Assembly (NCBI RefSeq): GCF_003259315.1
Contig: NZ_QLLT01000007.1
Span: 167,281 to 231,280, forward strand
Reading direction: 5' to 3'
From: Kitasatospora sp. SolWspMP-SS2h
Lineage (GTDB): Bacteria; Actinomycetota; Actinomycetes; Streptomycetales; Streptomycetaceae
Length of the DNA: 64,000 bases
Of this stretch, positions 18,200-27,222 are shown piece by piece (the stretch's first letter is position 1; every line of letters begins with the position of its first letter). A program made the translations under genes and the position numbers. The notes under the pieces were generated by a model. The model had not been told where the DNA came from. It worked only from the letters and a program-made list of their open reading frames with translations, and searched no databases.

Positions 18200-19417
18200 G
18201 TGACCGAGCAAGGACCGGACGTCAGCGTGGTGATCGCCGTCCACGACACCATGCCCTACCTGACCGCCTGCCTGGACTCGCTGGTGGGCCAGAGCATCGA
18301 GCCGCACCGGATGGAGGTGGTCGCCGTCGACGACGGCTCCGGCGACGGCAGCACCGAGGAGCTCGCCCGCTACGCGGCCGCCCACCCCGGACTGTTCCGC
18401 ACCGTCCGGCAGCCCGCCTCCGGCGGCCCCGCCAGCCCCACCAACCGCGGCACCGAACTCGCCCGCGGCCGCTACCTGCTGTACCTCGGCGCCGACGACT
18501 GGCTCGGACCCGAGGCGCTGGAGCGGATGGTCGAGGCCGCCGACCGCTGGCAGTCCGATGTGCTGATCCCCAAGCAGGTCGGCGAACACGGCCGGGTCGT
18601 CCCGCAGGGCATCTTCGACCGCACCGCCGAACAGGTCGGCTTCACCGACTCCGCGCTCGCCTGGGCGCTCGGCGACACCAAGCTGTTCCGCCGCGAACTC
18701 GTCACCGCCCACGGGCTGCGCCGCCGCGAGGACCTGGTCATCCACTCCGACCAGCCCTTCACCCTCGGCGCGCTGCTGCACGCCCGCAAGGTCTCCGTCC
18801 TCGCCGACTACGACTACTACCACCTGGTGCTGCGCCGGGACCGCTCCAACGTCACCCACCGGGCCGGGCCGATGGACCGGCTGCGCGGCTTCACCGCCGC
18901 CCACGAGGTGCTCGACCGCAGCACCCTGCCCGGGCCCGACCGGGACGCCGTGCGGGCCCGCTACTTCAGCTGGGACGTCCCGCAGTTGCTCCAGGCGCCG
19001 TTCCTCGCCGAACCGCCCGACGCGCAGCGCCGGATCGTCCAGGAGATCGGCCGGTTCACCGACCGGCACTGCTCGCCCGCCGTGTTCCGCACCCTGCCCG
19101 TCCCCGCCCGGCTCCGGCTGGCCCTGGCCCGGCGCGGCGAACTGCTCGCCCTGTGCGACCTGATCACCTGGGAGCAGGACCACGGCGAGCCGCCCGCCGT
19201 CCGGCGCGGCTCCCGGCTCTACGCCGACCACCCGATGTTCCGCGACAGGCGCCTCGGCCTGCCCGACGCGCTGTTCGAACTCGGCCGCGCCCCCGGGCCG
19301 GCCGGCTGGCGCCGCCTCGTCCCCGCGCCGCTGCGCCGCGCCCGGTGGGCCGTCAAGCGCGGGCTGCGCAGGGCCCGCCGGGACGGCCTGGCCGGGCTGC
19401 TGCGGGGTGCCCGGTGA
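18200..19417 (+). CDS. Family 2 glycosyltransferase
   Basis: The 405-residue GT-A enzyme has the nucleotide-binding start VSVVIAVHDTMPYLTACLDS, VVAVDDGSGDGSTEE, and the acidic metal motif LGADDW in place of a simple DxD. A C-terminal helical extension of about 150 residues is Arg-rich at its end (RRARWAVKRGLRRARR), which could attach to the membrane face. It would add sugars to a wall polymer, exopolysaccharide or glycolipid. Its stop overlaps the start of the nucleotide-sugar dehydrogenase gene (GTGA), so the two are co-translated. Confidence 0.85.
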   Translation: MTEQGPDVSVVIAVHDTMPYLTACLDSLVGQSIEPHRMEVVAVDDGSGDGSTEELARYAAAHPGLFRTVRQPASGGPASPTNRGTELARGRYLLYLGADDWLGPEALERMVEAADRWQSDVLIPKQVGEHGRVVPQGIFDRTAEQVGFTDSALAWALGDTKLFRRELVTAHGLRRREDLVIHSDQPFTLGALLHARKVSVLADYDYYHLVLRRDRSNVTHRAGPMDRLRGFTAAHEVLDRSTLPGPDRDAVRARYFSWDVPQLLQAPFLAEPPDAQRRIVQEIGRFTDRHCSPAVFRTLPVPARLRLALARRGELLALCDLITWEQDHGEPPAVRRGSRLYADHPMFRDRRLGLPDALFELGRAPGPAGWRRLVPAPLRRARWAVKRGLRRARRDGLAGLLRGAR

Positions 19418-20844
19418 ACGGGGTGCCGGAGCGGGACGCGGCGCACGGCACTCCGGTGCGGGACGCGCTCCTGGAGCCGGACGCCGGGCCCGCCGGGTCC
19501 CCGGCGGGCCCGGAGCCAGACGCGGCGGGCGCGGCCCCGCAGCGGAACGCGGTGCTGGACGTCTGCGTGGTCGGCCTGGGCAAGATCGGCCTGCCGCTGG
19601 CCGTCCAGTACGCCGGCAAGGGCCACCTGGTGACCGGCGCCGACATCGCCCCCGAGGTGGTCGCCGCCGTCACCGCCGGCCGTCCCCCCTTCCCGCGCGA
19701 GGCGCACCTCGACGAGCGGCTCGCCGAGGCCGTCGCGGCCGGCCGGCTGCGCGCCACCACCGACACCGCCGCCGCCACCGCCGGGGCCGACGCCGTGGTG
19801 ATCGTCGTCCCGCTGGTCACCGACCCCGACGGCAACCCCGACTTCGCGCTGCTGGACGCCGCCACCGACGCCGTCGCCGCCGGACTGCGCCCCGGCACCC
19901 TGGTCAGCTACGAGACCACCCTGCCGGTGGGCACCGTCCGCGGCCGCTTCGCCCGGCGGCTGGAGGCCGGCTCCGGGCTGGCCGCCGGACGGGACTTCGC
20001 GCTGGTGTTCAGCCCCGAACGGGTCCGCACCGGGCGGGTCTTCGCCGACCTGCGGCGCTACCCCAAGCTGGTCGGCGGCATCGACGAGGAGTCCACCCGG
20101 CGCGGCGTCGCCTTCTACCGGGCGGTGCTCGACTTCGACCCGCGCCCCGACCTGCCGCGCGGCAACGGCGTCTGGGCGCTGTCCGGGACGGAGGCCGCCG
20201 AGTTCGCCAAGCTCGCCGAGACCACCTACCGGGACGTCAACATCGCGCTGGTCAACCAGTTCGCCCGGTACGCGGACCGGGTCGGCGTCGACCTCGCCGA
20301 GGTCATCGACGCCTGCAACTCGCAGCCCTACAGCCACCTGCACCGCCCCGGCATCGCGGTCGGCGGCCACTGCATCCCGGTCTACCCCCGGCTGTACCTG
20401 TGGAACGACCCGGGGGCCGGCGTGGTGCGGGCCGCCCGCGAGGCCAACGAGCAGGTCCCGGCGTACGCGGTCGGCCTGCTGGAGGGCGCGATCGGCCCGC
20501 TGGCGGGCGTCGCGGTGACGGTGCTCGGCGCGTCCTACCGGGGCGGGGTCAAGGAGACCGCGTACTCCGGGGTCTTCCCGCTGGTCGCCGCGCTCCGGGC
20601 GGCCGGGGCGGAGGTCGGCGTCAGCGACCCGCTCTACCCGCCGGAGGAACTGGCCGCGCTCGGCCTGCCGCCCGACCAGGGCAAGCCCGCCGCCGCGCTG
20701 GTCGTGCAGGCCGACCACCCCGAGTACCGGGACCTGGGCGCGATCGACTTCCCGGGCGTGCGGGTGCTGCTCGACGGCCGCCGGGTCACCGACCCCGAAC
20801 GGTGGGAGGGCGTGCGGCGGATCGTGCTCGGCGGGGGCGGCTGA
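19414..20844 (+). CDS. Nucleotide-sugar dehydrogenase (UDP-glucose/UDP-ManNAc 6-dehydrogenase family)
   Basis: The 476-residue NAD-dependent enzyme oxidises the C6 hydroxyl of an activated sugar to a uronic acid. The Rossmann motif VVGLGKIGLPLA starts at about residue 52 after a low-complexity N-terminus. The catalytic Cys is C320 in GGHCIPVYP, and SPERVRTGRVFADL and KLAETTYRDVNIALVN are family blocks. The GGHCIP context is closer to WecC/ManNAc-type dehydrogenases than to Ugd, but the substrate is not certain. The start is GTG 19414, overlapping the glycosyltransferase stop. The pair suggests a uronic-acid-containing surface polymer. Confidence 0.86.
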   Translation: MNGVPERDAAHGTPVRDALLEPDAGPAGSPAGPEPDAAGAAPQRNAVLDVCVVGLGKIGLPLAVQYAGKGHLVTGADIAPEVVAAVTAGRPPFPREAHLDERLAEAVAAGRLRATTDTAAATAGADAVVIVVPLVTDPDGNPDFALLDAATDAVAAGLRPGTLVSYETTLPVGTVRGRFARRLEAGSGLAAGRDFALVFSPERVRTGRVFADLRRYPKLVGGIDEESTRRGVAFYRAVLDFDPRPDLPRGNGVWALSGTEAAEFAKLAETTYRDVNIALVNQFARYADRVGVDLAEVIDACNSQPYSHLHRPGIAVGGHCIPVYPRLYLWNDPGAGVVRAAREANEQVPAYAVGLLEGAIGPLAGVAVTVLGASYRGGVKETAYSGVFPLVAALRAAGAEVGVSDPLYPPEELAALGLPPDQGKPAAALVVQADHPEYRDLGAIDFPGVRVLLDGRRVTDPERWEGVRRIVLGGGG

Positions 20845-20920
20845 GCGGCGGGGACGCCGCGGCCCCGGCCCCGGACGGACGGATGTGCGGGGCGGCTGCC
20901 TTTTCCGGCGCGCGGTGTGC

Positions 20921-20932
20921 CAGGCTGGCGGG
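20921..20932 (+). promoter_or_regulatory. Probable leaderless promoter of the DUF445 gene
   Basis: CAGGCT at 20921-20926 is six bases before the GTG at 20933. Confidence 0.4.
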
Positions 20933-22219
20933 GTGAGCACGGACCAGACGGCCCCAGGGGTCAGCTTCACCGCCGCCGACGAGGAGAAGCGGCGCGGTGT
21001 GCGGAAGATGAAGACCGTCGCGACCGGGCTGCTCGCCCTGGCCACGCTGGTGTTCGCCCTCGCCACCTGGGCGAAGGCGTCCGGCGCGGGCGCCTGGGCC
21101 GGGTACGTCGCGGCCGCCGCCGAGGCGGGCATGGTCGGCGCGCTCGCCGACTGGTTCGCCGTCACCGCGCTGTTCCGCCGGCCGTTCGGGCTGCCGATCC
21201 CGCACACCGCGATCATCCCGACCAAGAAGGACGCCTTCGGGCGCTCGCTCGGCGACTTCGTCGGCGACAACTTCCTCTCCGGGCCGGTGGTCCGGGCCCG
21301 GCTCGGCCGGATCGGGGTGTCCCGGCTGCTCGGCGAGTGGCTCCGCGCGCCCGGCAACCCCGAGCGCGTCACCCACGAGGCCGCCGCCGCGCTGCGCGGC
21401 CTGCTGGAGGTGCTCCGCGACGAGGACGTGCAGGCCGTGGTCGCCGAGGCGGTCACCCGGCGGGCCGCCGCCACCTCGGTCGCCGAACCCGCCGGGCGGC
21501 TGCTCGGCCGGATCGTCGCCGACGACGGCCACAAGGGCGTGGTCGACCTGGTGGTGGCGCGCGCCCACGACTGGCTGGTCGCGCACCACGGCGAGGTGGT
21601 CGCCCGGGTCACCGCCAAGACCCCGGGCTGGACGCCGAAATTCCTCGACCAGCAGGTGGGGGAGCGGGTCTACAAGGAGCTGCTGCGCTTCGTCGGCGAC
21701 GTCCGCGACGACCCGGTCCACCCCGCGCGCGGCGCGCTCGACAACTTCCTCGCCGACTTCGCGCGCGAGCTCCAGCACGACCCCGCCACCATCGAGCGGG
21801 TGGAGCGCGCCAAGTCCGACCTGCTGGCCCGCCCCGAGGTGCAGGACCTGATCGCCTCCTCGTGGGCGGCCGTCCGCGCCCTGGTGCTGAACGCCGCCGA
21901 GGACGAGGACAGCGAGCTGCGCCGCCGCCTCACCGAGGCGCTGCGCACGCTGGGCCGCCGGCTCGCCACCGACGGCCGGCTCCAGGCGAAGACCGACAGC
22001 TGGCTGCTGAACGCCGTCGACTACGTGGTCACCAACTACCGGGAGCAGATCACCTCGTTGATCTCCGAGACGGTGGCCGGCTGGGACGCCGCCGACGCCT
22101 CCCGCAAGATCGAGGCCAACGTCGGCCGCGACCTCCAGTTCATCCGGATCAACGGCACCGTGGTCGGCGCGCTGGCCGGCCTGTTCATCCACACCGTCAG
22201 CACCGCGCTGGGCGGCTGA
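20933..22219 (+). CDS. DUF445 family membrane protein
   Basis: The 428-residue protein has an N-terminal membrane region (KTVATGLLALATLVFALATW, then AGYVAAAAEAGMVGALADWF). The DUF445 hallmark ADWFAVTALFRRPFGLPIPH and IIPTKKDAFGRSLGDFV follow. A long helical middle leads to a C-terminal helix (INGTVVGALAGLFIHTVST). The family is widespread; its function is not established. GTG 20933 fits the leaderless pattern, and the open frame upstream of it is discarded. Confidence 0.85.
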   Translation: MSTDQTAPGVSFTAADEEKRRGVRKMKTVATGLLALATLVFALATWAKASGAGAWAGYVAAAAEAGMVGALADWFAVTALFRRPFGLPIPHTAIIPTKKDAFGRSLGDFVGDNFLSGPVVRARLGRIGVSRLLGEWLRAPGNPERVTHEAAAALRGLLEVLRDEDVQAVVAEAVTRRAAATSVAEPAGRLLGRIVADDGHKGVVDLVVARAHDWLVAHHGEVVARVTAKTPGWTPKFLDQQVGERVYKELLRFVGDVRDDPVHPARGALDNFLADFARELQHDPATIERVERAKSDLLARPEVQDLIASSWAAVRALVLNAAEDEDSELRRRLTEALRTLGRRLATDGRLQAKTDSWLLNAVDYVVTNYREQITSLISETVAGWDAADASRKIEANVGRDLQFIRINGTVVGALAGLFIHTVSTALGG

Positions 22220-22268
22220 CCGGGCGGCGGGCCGCCGGGCGGTGCCGGGGCGGCGGGCCGCCGCGGGT

Positions 22269-22274
22269 TAGCAT
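22269..22274 (+). promoter_or_regulatory. -10 element of the deaminase gene
   Basis: TAGCAT at 22269-22274 lies about 45 nt before the chosen GTG at 22320 and would give a short leader carrying GGGAG. Confidence 0.35.
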
Positions 22275-22319
22275 GCGAGGTCTGTCCGGGTCCGGGTGAG
22301 AGCAGAACGGGAGCGTGCC

Positions 22320-23360
22320 GTGGCCGAGGGTGTCCAGGGGATCGAGGCGTTCATCGCCGGAATGCCGAAGGCGGAGCTGCACGTCCACCACGTGGGCTCG
22401 GCCTCGCCGCGGGTGGTGGCCGAGCTGGCGGCCCGGCACGCCGGACGCAGCCGGGTGCCGGCCGACCCGCAGGCGCTCGCCGAGTACTTCACCTTCACCG
22501 ACTTCGCGCACTTCATCGAGGTGTACCTGAGCGTCGTCGACCTGATCCGGGACGCCGAGGACGTCCGGGCGCTGACGTACGGCGTCGCCCAGGACATGGC
22601 CCGGCAGAACATCCGGTACGCCGAACTGACCGTCACCCCCTACTCGTCGGTCAACCGGGGCATCCCCGACACCGCCTTCATGGAGGCGATCGAGGACGCC
22701 CGGCGGTCCGCCGAGAAGGACCTCGGCATCGTGCTGCGCTGGTGCTTCGACATCCCCGGCGAGGCCGGGCTGGCCTCCGCCGAGGAGACCGCCCGCCTCG
22801 CCCTCGACCTGGCCCCCGACGGGCTGGTCTCGTTCGGGCTCGGCGGCCCCGAGATCGGCGTGCCGCGCCCGCAGTTCAAGCCGTACTTCGACCGGGCCCG
22901 GGCGGCCGGCCTGCACAGCGTGCCGCACGCGGGCGAGTCGACCGGCCCCGAGACGGTGTGGGACGCGATCCGGCTGCTCGGCGCGGAGCGGATCGGGCAC
23001 GGCACCCAGTCGGTGAAGGACCCGGCGCTGGTCGACTACCTGGGCGAGCACCGCATCCCGCTGGAGGTCTGCCCGACCTCCAACCTGGCGACCCGGGTGG
23101 TCGAGCGGATCGAGGACCACCCCGTCCGGCAGATGGTCGACGCCGGCCTGCTGGTCACCATCAACAGCGACGACCCGCCGATGTTCGGCACCGACCTGAA
23201 CACCGAGTACGCGGTCGCCGCGAAGCTCCTCGGCCTGGACGAGTCCGGCGTCGCGGCGCTCGCCCGCAACGCGGTCGAGGCGTCCTTCCTCGACCGGGCC
23301 GCGAAGCGCCGGCTGACCGGCGAGATCGACACCTACCTGGCGGCCTGGCCCACCGCCTGA
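22320..23360 (+). CDS. add: Adenosine/adenine deaminase family protein
   Basis: The 346-residue amidohydrolase has metal ligands H21 and H23 in AELHVHHVGSA, the HAGES motif that carries the catalytic Glu, GHGTQS, and the terminal NSDDPPMFGTDL. The HVHHVGS variant (instead of HLHLDGS) and the overall length are usual for the streptomycete members, which may prefer adenosine or adenine. GTG 22320 is chosen on GGGAG spacing; GTG 22296 is an alternative. The last 28 bp overlap the end of the convergent YidC-like gene. Confidence 0.85.
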   Translation: MAEGVQGIEAFIAGMPKAELHVHHVGSASPRVVAELAARHAGRSRVPADPQALAEYFTFTDFAHFIEVYLSVVDLIRDAEDVRALTYGVAQDMARQNIRYAELTVTPYSSVNRGIPDTAFMEAIEDARRSAEKDLGIVLRWCFDIPGEAGLASAEETARLALDLAPDGLVSFGLGGPEIGVPRPQFKPYFDRARAAGLHSVPHAGESTGPETVWDAIRLLGAERIGHGTQSVKDPALVDYLGEHRIPLEVCPTSNLATRVVERIEDHPVRQMVDAGLLVTINSDDPPMFGTDLNTEYAVAAKLLGLDESGVAALARNAVEASFLDRAAKRRLTGEIDTYLAAWPTA

Positions 23361-24019
23361 GCGCCGGCGCCCCCCGCGGCCGGGCGGTGCAGGTACCGGC
23401 GCTCGGCCGTCGTCCAGGCGGTGCTGGTCAGCAGGTAGAGTGCGCCCGCGGCGGGCAGCAGCAGGGCGAACAGCGGGGTGCCGAAGGCCAGCCAGCGGGA
23501 CGGGCCGGCCGCCGTGGGGGAGTGCGCGGCGCGGCGGGCGTTGTACCAGGCCAGGGCCAGTAGGGCCGCCTCCAGGGCGGCGAACAGCGCGAACTGGGCC
23601 GGGGTGTGGGCGGTCGCGGGGCGGGTGCCGAGCGGGACGCCCGCGAGGGTCGCGTCCAGCAGGTGGCCCGGGGCGGTGGTGAACAGGCGGTACATCACCG
23701 AGAAGAACGGGGCCTGGAGCAGCGCCGGGAGCAGGCCCGCGAGCGGGCCGGTGCCCTCCGCGCGGTGCAGGGCGAGCAGTTCGCGGTTCAGCCGGGCGGG
23801 GTCCTCGGCGTGCCGCTCGCGCAGCCGCGCCACCTGCGGCGCGACCCGGGCGCGGGCCCGTTCGGTGCGGGCCGCGGTACGGGCCAGCGGGTGGAGGGCG
23901 GCGCGGACCGCCAGGGTGAACAGGACGATCGCGGCCGCGGTGGGGACGGCGGTGGCGAGGGCCGCGACGGCGGCGTGGGCGAGGTGGACGGCGGGGTCGA
24001 GGACGCTGAGGACGGACAC
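23333..24019 (-). CDS. YidC/Oxa1-type membrane insertase paralogue
   Basis: The 228-residue membrane protein has the Oxa1/YidC core. It begins with a membrane helix (AAAIVLFTLAVRAALHPLA). A basic cytoplasmic hairpin (ARTERARARVAPQVARLRER and LHRAEG) follows, then GLLPALLQAPFFSVMYRLF, and two later helices end near LTSTAWTTAERRYLHR. It lacks the long C-terminal tail of housekeeping YidC. Its neighbour encodes DUF6412, a pairing seen in streptomycetes, so it is probably a specialised paralogue. The 3' end overlaps the deaminase gene by 28 bp. Confidence 0.85.
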   Translation of the reverse strand: MSVLSVLDPAVHLAHAAVAALATAVPTAAAIVLFTLAVRAALHPLARTAARTERARARVAPQVARLRERHAEDPARLNRELLALHRAEGTGPLAGLLPALLQAPFFSVMYRLFTTAPGHLLDATLAGVPLGTRPATAHTPAQFALFAALEAALLALAWYNARRAAHSPTAAGPSRWLAFGTPLFALLLPAAGALYLLTSTAWTTAERRYLHRPAAGGAGAQAVGQAAR

Positions 24020-24217
24020 GGTGGCTCTCCGGGAGTCGGCGGGACGGCGACGGTGCTCGGAGGGCGGACGCGCGGAGGGGGCCGACGGCGCCGGGCGCGC
24101 GGGCGCGCGCGGCGGGGGTCGGGGACGGTGCGTGGTCGCTCGCGCGCGTCCCCGGACGCGGTCCCGGCCCCGGTGGGGTGCGGGAGTGCGGGGAGGCGCG
24201 GAGGAGGGACGGGCCCC

Positions 24218-24505
24218 TCAGGCGGCCGCGGGCCGCCGTCCCGGGGCGCGGGGGCGGGCGCGGCCCGGGGCGTCCGGGTCGCGCGGGGGGAGGTAGGCGG
24301 TGCGGTAGGCCCGGCGGCGCAGGGCGCCCGCGTGGACGGCGGCCGGGGTGCGGGCGCCGGGGAGGCGGGCCGCGGCGAGGGCGGTGCCGGTGGCGACGGC
24401 GGCGAGCAGGAGCAGCGCGGCGGCCGCGGTCAGCGCGCCCGGACCGGCGGGCAGGTCGCCGGTGAGGACCCGGAGCAGGGCGAGCAGCAGCGGCGTGGCC
24501 GACAC
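24218..24505 (-). CDS. DUF6412 small membrane protein
   Basis: The 95-residue protein has two hydrophobic segments (LLLALLRVLTGDL and ALTAAAALLLLAAVATGTAL) and the conserved tail GALRRRAYRTAYLPPRDPDAP followed by a Pro/Arg-rich end. GTG 24505 has AGGAGG at eight bases; GTG 24514 is too close to it. It lies 198 bp upstream of the YidC-like gene on the same strand and is likely co-transcribed. Function unknown. Confidence 0.72.
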   Translation of the reverse strand: MSATPLLLALLRVLTGDLPAGPGALTAAAALLLLAAVATGTALAAARLPGARTPAAVHAGALRRRAYRTAYLPPRDPDAPGRARPRAPGRRPAAA

Positions 24506-24613
24506 GGTGCGCACCTCCTGGGGCCGGGGCCGGGGCCCGGGTTCGGGTCCGATGGTACGTCAACGGCGGGGCGGCGGTCCGGGGTTCCCGCCTTCCCGCC
24601 GTCGACGCGGGGG

Positions 24614-25687
24614 TCAGGGCAGGCGGACCACCGAGGCGGTCGCGGCGGAGGCGCGGGCGGCCTCCAGGACGGCGAGGGTGGCGACGGCGTCGCGCGGGTC
24701 GACGGGCGGCGGGGTGCGGTCGGCGAGCGAGGCGGCGATGCCCGCGTAGTACGCCGGGTAGTCGCCGGGGTCGGTGGTGACGGACTCGGCGTCGCCGTCG
24801 CTGCCGAGCAGGCCGTACGCGGCCGGGTCGTCGTCGCCCCAGTGCCCGTCCGGCGCGCCCGGGCGGCGGCCGGCCCGCAGCGCAGCCTCCTGCGGGTCCA
24901 TGCCGAACTTGACGTAGCCGGCGCTGTCGCCGAGGACGCGCAGCCGGGGCCCGGCGAGCGGGGCGAGGGCGCTGGTCCACAGCTGGGAGCGGACGCCGCC
25001 GGTGTGGGTGAGGGCCAGGAAGGCGTCGTCGTCGACCACCGCGCCGTCGCGGCGCACGTCGATCTCCGCGTACACCGTCTCGACCGGACCGAACAGGGTG
25101 AGCGCCTGGTCGACCAGGTGGCTGCCCAGGTCGTACAGGGTGCCGCCGACCTCGGCCGGATCGGCCAGCTCGCGCCAGCCCGCCTTGGGCTTGGGGCGGA
25201 AGCGCTCGAAGCGGGACTCGAAGCGGTGCACCCGGCCGAGGCGCCCCTCCGCGATCAGGCGGGCCGCGGTCAGGAAGTCGCCGTCCCAGCGCCGGTTCTG
25301 GAACACCGACAGCAGCAGGCCGGACTTCTCGGCGAACTCGCACAGGTCGCGGGCCTGGTCGCTGGTCGCGGCCAGCGGCTTGTCGACCACGGTGGCCAGG
25401 CCCGCGAGCAGGGCGGTGCGGGCGAGCGGGACGTGGGTGCGGTTGGGGGAGGCGATCACCACCAGGTCGAACCGGTCGGCGTCCTCGAACAGCTGCTCGG
25501 GGGTGTCGAGGGCGCGGGCGTCCGGGTGGTCGCGGTGCAGCCGGGCGCGGCGGTCGGGGTTGGCGGTGACCACCGCGTCCAGCCGGAGTCCGGGCGTGCC
25601 GGCGATCAGCGGGGCGTGGAAGGCGGAACCGGCCAGGCCGTAGCCGATCAGGCCGACGCGGAACGGGGCGGAGGGCGTGCTGCTCAT
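24614..25687 (-). CDS. Gfo/Idh/MocA family NAD(P)-dependent oxidoreductase
   Basis: The 357-residue protein has a Rossmann fold (RVGLIGYGLAGSAFHAPLI), the conserved VVDKPLAATSDQA with the EKP-like lysine (here DKP), and a C-terminal substrate domain with GGTLYDLGSHLVDQAL. It oxidises or reduces a sugar or inositol derivative that cannot be named. ATG 25687 is used; an in-frame GTG nine bases upstream is the alternative. No pathway partners are adjacent, so the physiological role is open. Confidence 0.88.
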   Translation of the reverse strand: MSSTPSAPFRVGLIGYGLAGSAFHAPLIAGTPGLRLDAVVTANPDRRARLHRDHPDARALDTPEQLFEDADRFDLVVIASPNRTHVPLARTALLAGLATVVDKPLAATSDQARDLCEFAEKSGLLLSVFQNRRWDGDFLTAARLIAEGRLGRVHRFESRFERFRPKPKAGWRELADPAEVGGTLYDLGSHLVDQALTLFGPVETVYAEIDVRRDGAVVDDDAFLALTHTGGVRSQLWTSALAPLAGPRLRVLGDSAGYVKFGMDPQEAALRAGRRPGAPDGHWGDDDPAAYGLLGSDGDAESVTTDPGDYPAYYAGIAASLADRTPPPVDPRDAVATLAVLEAARASAATASVVRLP

Positions 25688-25778
25688 GGCCTCCACTCAA
25701 CCACCCCGGCCCGTCGCGGCGGCGGAGGCCGCCCGGTCCGGCCCGCCCCGCCGGTGGGGAGGGCCGGGGAGGGGCCGG

Positions 25779-25988
25779 TCAGCGCTCGGACGGGGGGCGG
25801 CACCGGTGCCGTACGGCGGACGCGGCACCGGCCAGCAGCAGCACCGAACCCACCGACAGCAGCACGCCGTTGAGCACCGCGGCGCCCTCCCCGGACCCGG
25901 CGAGCCGCACGGCCGGCCCGGCCAGCAGGGCGGCGACGGCCAGCAGGACGGCGGCGCGGGCGGTGGCGGTGCGGTGGACGGAGGCCAT
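25779..25988 (-). CDS. Small two-helix membrane protein
   Basis: This 69-residue ORF has two hydrophobic segments (AAVLLAVAALLAGPAVRLAG and GVLLSVGSVLLLAGAASAV) and a basic tail. ATG 25988 has GGGAG upstream; the longer frame upstream is Pro-rich and unlikely to be coding. No family is recognised. It stands alone between an oxidoreductase and a phosphatase gene. Confidence 0.5.
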   Translation of the reverse strand: MASVHRTATARAAVLLAVAALLAGPAVRLAGSGEGAAVLNGVLLSVGSVLLLAGAASAVRHRCRPPSER

Positions 25989-26144
25989 CCGGGGCTCCCT
26001 TGCGTCGGGCGGAGCGGGCGTGTCCGGGACGCTGACCGTTCTCAGTGCGGTAACTGCCGGTACGTCAGGGTGGTTACGGTCGGCTTGAGGCGGTGTCGGG
26101 GCGCCCCGCACCGGGGTCGACGGTCCGGGCGGGGCGCCGGGGCG

Positions 26145-26924
26145 TCAGACCAGCTCGACCAGGTCGGCGATCGAGTTGACCACCTGGGTCGGCCGGTACG
26201 GGAAGCGGTCGACGTCGGAGGCGTGGGTCAGGCCGGTCAGCACCAGGAAGGTCGACATGCCCGCCTCCATGCCGGAGACGATGTCGGTGTCCATCCGGTC
26301 GCCGATCATCGCGCTGTTCTCCGAGTGCGCGCCGATCGCGTTCAGGCCCGCGCGCATCATCAGCGGGTTGGGCTTGCCGACGAAGTACGGCTCCACGCCG
26401 GTCGCCTTGGTGATCAGCGCGGCCACCGCGCCGGTCGCGGGCAGCGCGCCCTCGGCGGACGGGCCGGTCTCGTCCGGGTTGGTGGCGATGAACCGGGCGC
26501 CGTCGTTGATCAGCCGGACGGCCTTGGTCATCGCCTCGAAGGAGTACGTCCGGGTCTCGCCCAGCACGACGAAGTCCGGTGCGGTGTCGGTCAGCACGTA
26601 GCCGATGTCGTGCAGCGCGGTGGTCAGGCCCGCCTCGCCGATCACGTACGCGGTGCCGCCCGGGCGCTGGTCGTCCAGGAACTTGGCGGTGGCCAGGGCG
26701 GAGGTCCAGATGTGCTCGGCGGGCACGTCCAGGCCCATCCGGGCGAGCCGGGCGTGCAGGTCGCGCTGGGTGTAGATCGAGTTGTTGGTGAGCACCAGGA
26801 AGGGCTTTCCGGACTCACGCAGCCGCTGGAGGAAGGCATCGGCGCCCGGGATCGGCACGCCCTCGTGGATGAGGACTCCGTCCATGTCGGTCAGCCAGGT
26901 CTCGATGGGCTTGCGGTCTGCCAC
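26145..26924 (-). CDS. HAD-IIA family sugar phosphatase (NagD-like)
   Basis: The 259-residue haloacid dehalogenase-type phosphatase has nucleophile motif I WLTDMDGVL, motif II VLTNNS, the motif III lysine in FVGKPNPLMM and motif IV MIGDRMDTDI, with a C2 cap between motifs II and III. NagD-like enzymes dephosphorylate nucleotide and sugar monophosphates. GTG 26924 is used because AAGGAG lies at the correct distance; ATG 26948 is less likely. The name reflects family only; there is no nag gene beside it. Confidence 0.88.
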   Translation of the reverse strand: MADRKPIETWLTDMDGVLIHEGVPIPGADAFLQRLRESGKPFLVLTNNSIYTQRDLHARLARMGLDVPAEHIWTSALATAKFLDDQRPGGTAYVIGEAGLTTALHDIGYVLTDTAPDFVVLGETRTYSFEAMTKAVRLINDGARFIATNPDETGPSAEGALPATGAVAALITKATGVEPYFVGKPNPLMMRAGLNAIGAHSENSAMIGDRMDTDIVSGMEAGMSTFLVLTGLTHASDVDRFPYRPTQVVNSIADLVELV

Positions 26925-27222
26925 GTGGGTGTCTCCTTGGTCTTGCACAGGTCGAACGATCTTCGTGATCGCTCCGACCGGACACCACTGGCCGGTCGGG
27001 CGCCACAGGCTGCCCCAACGCCGATCAGCCTAGTCGTCCCGGTCGGCCGGCCACAGGGGCGTCCGCGCCCGCCGCGCCCCGCGCCCCGCGCCCCGGGCCG
27101 CGGCGGGCGCGGCGGGCTGTCGGCGCGACTGTGTAGCGTTCACCGCGGCGGGTCCGGGACGGGCCCGCGGAACGCACGAGTGAGAGCGGCCGCCGTGCGG
27201 CGCGGCCGGTGGGAGGTACAAC
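26925..27222. other. Divergent promoter region, no gene seen
   Basis: These 298 bp lie between the HAD phosphatase (-) and ung (+). They hold a -10-like TAGCGT (27134-27139) about 85 nt before ung and a small inverted repeat CGATC-N5-GATCG near 26950. No coding signal is seen. Confidence 0.4.
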
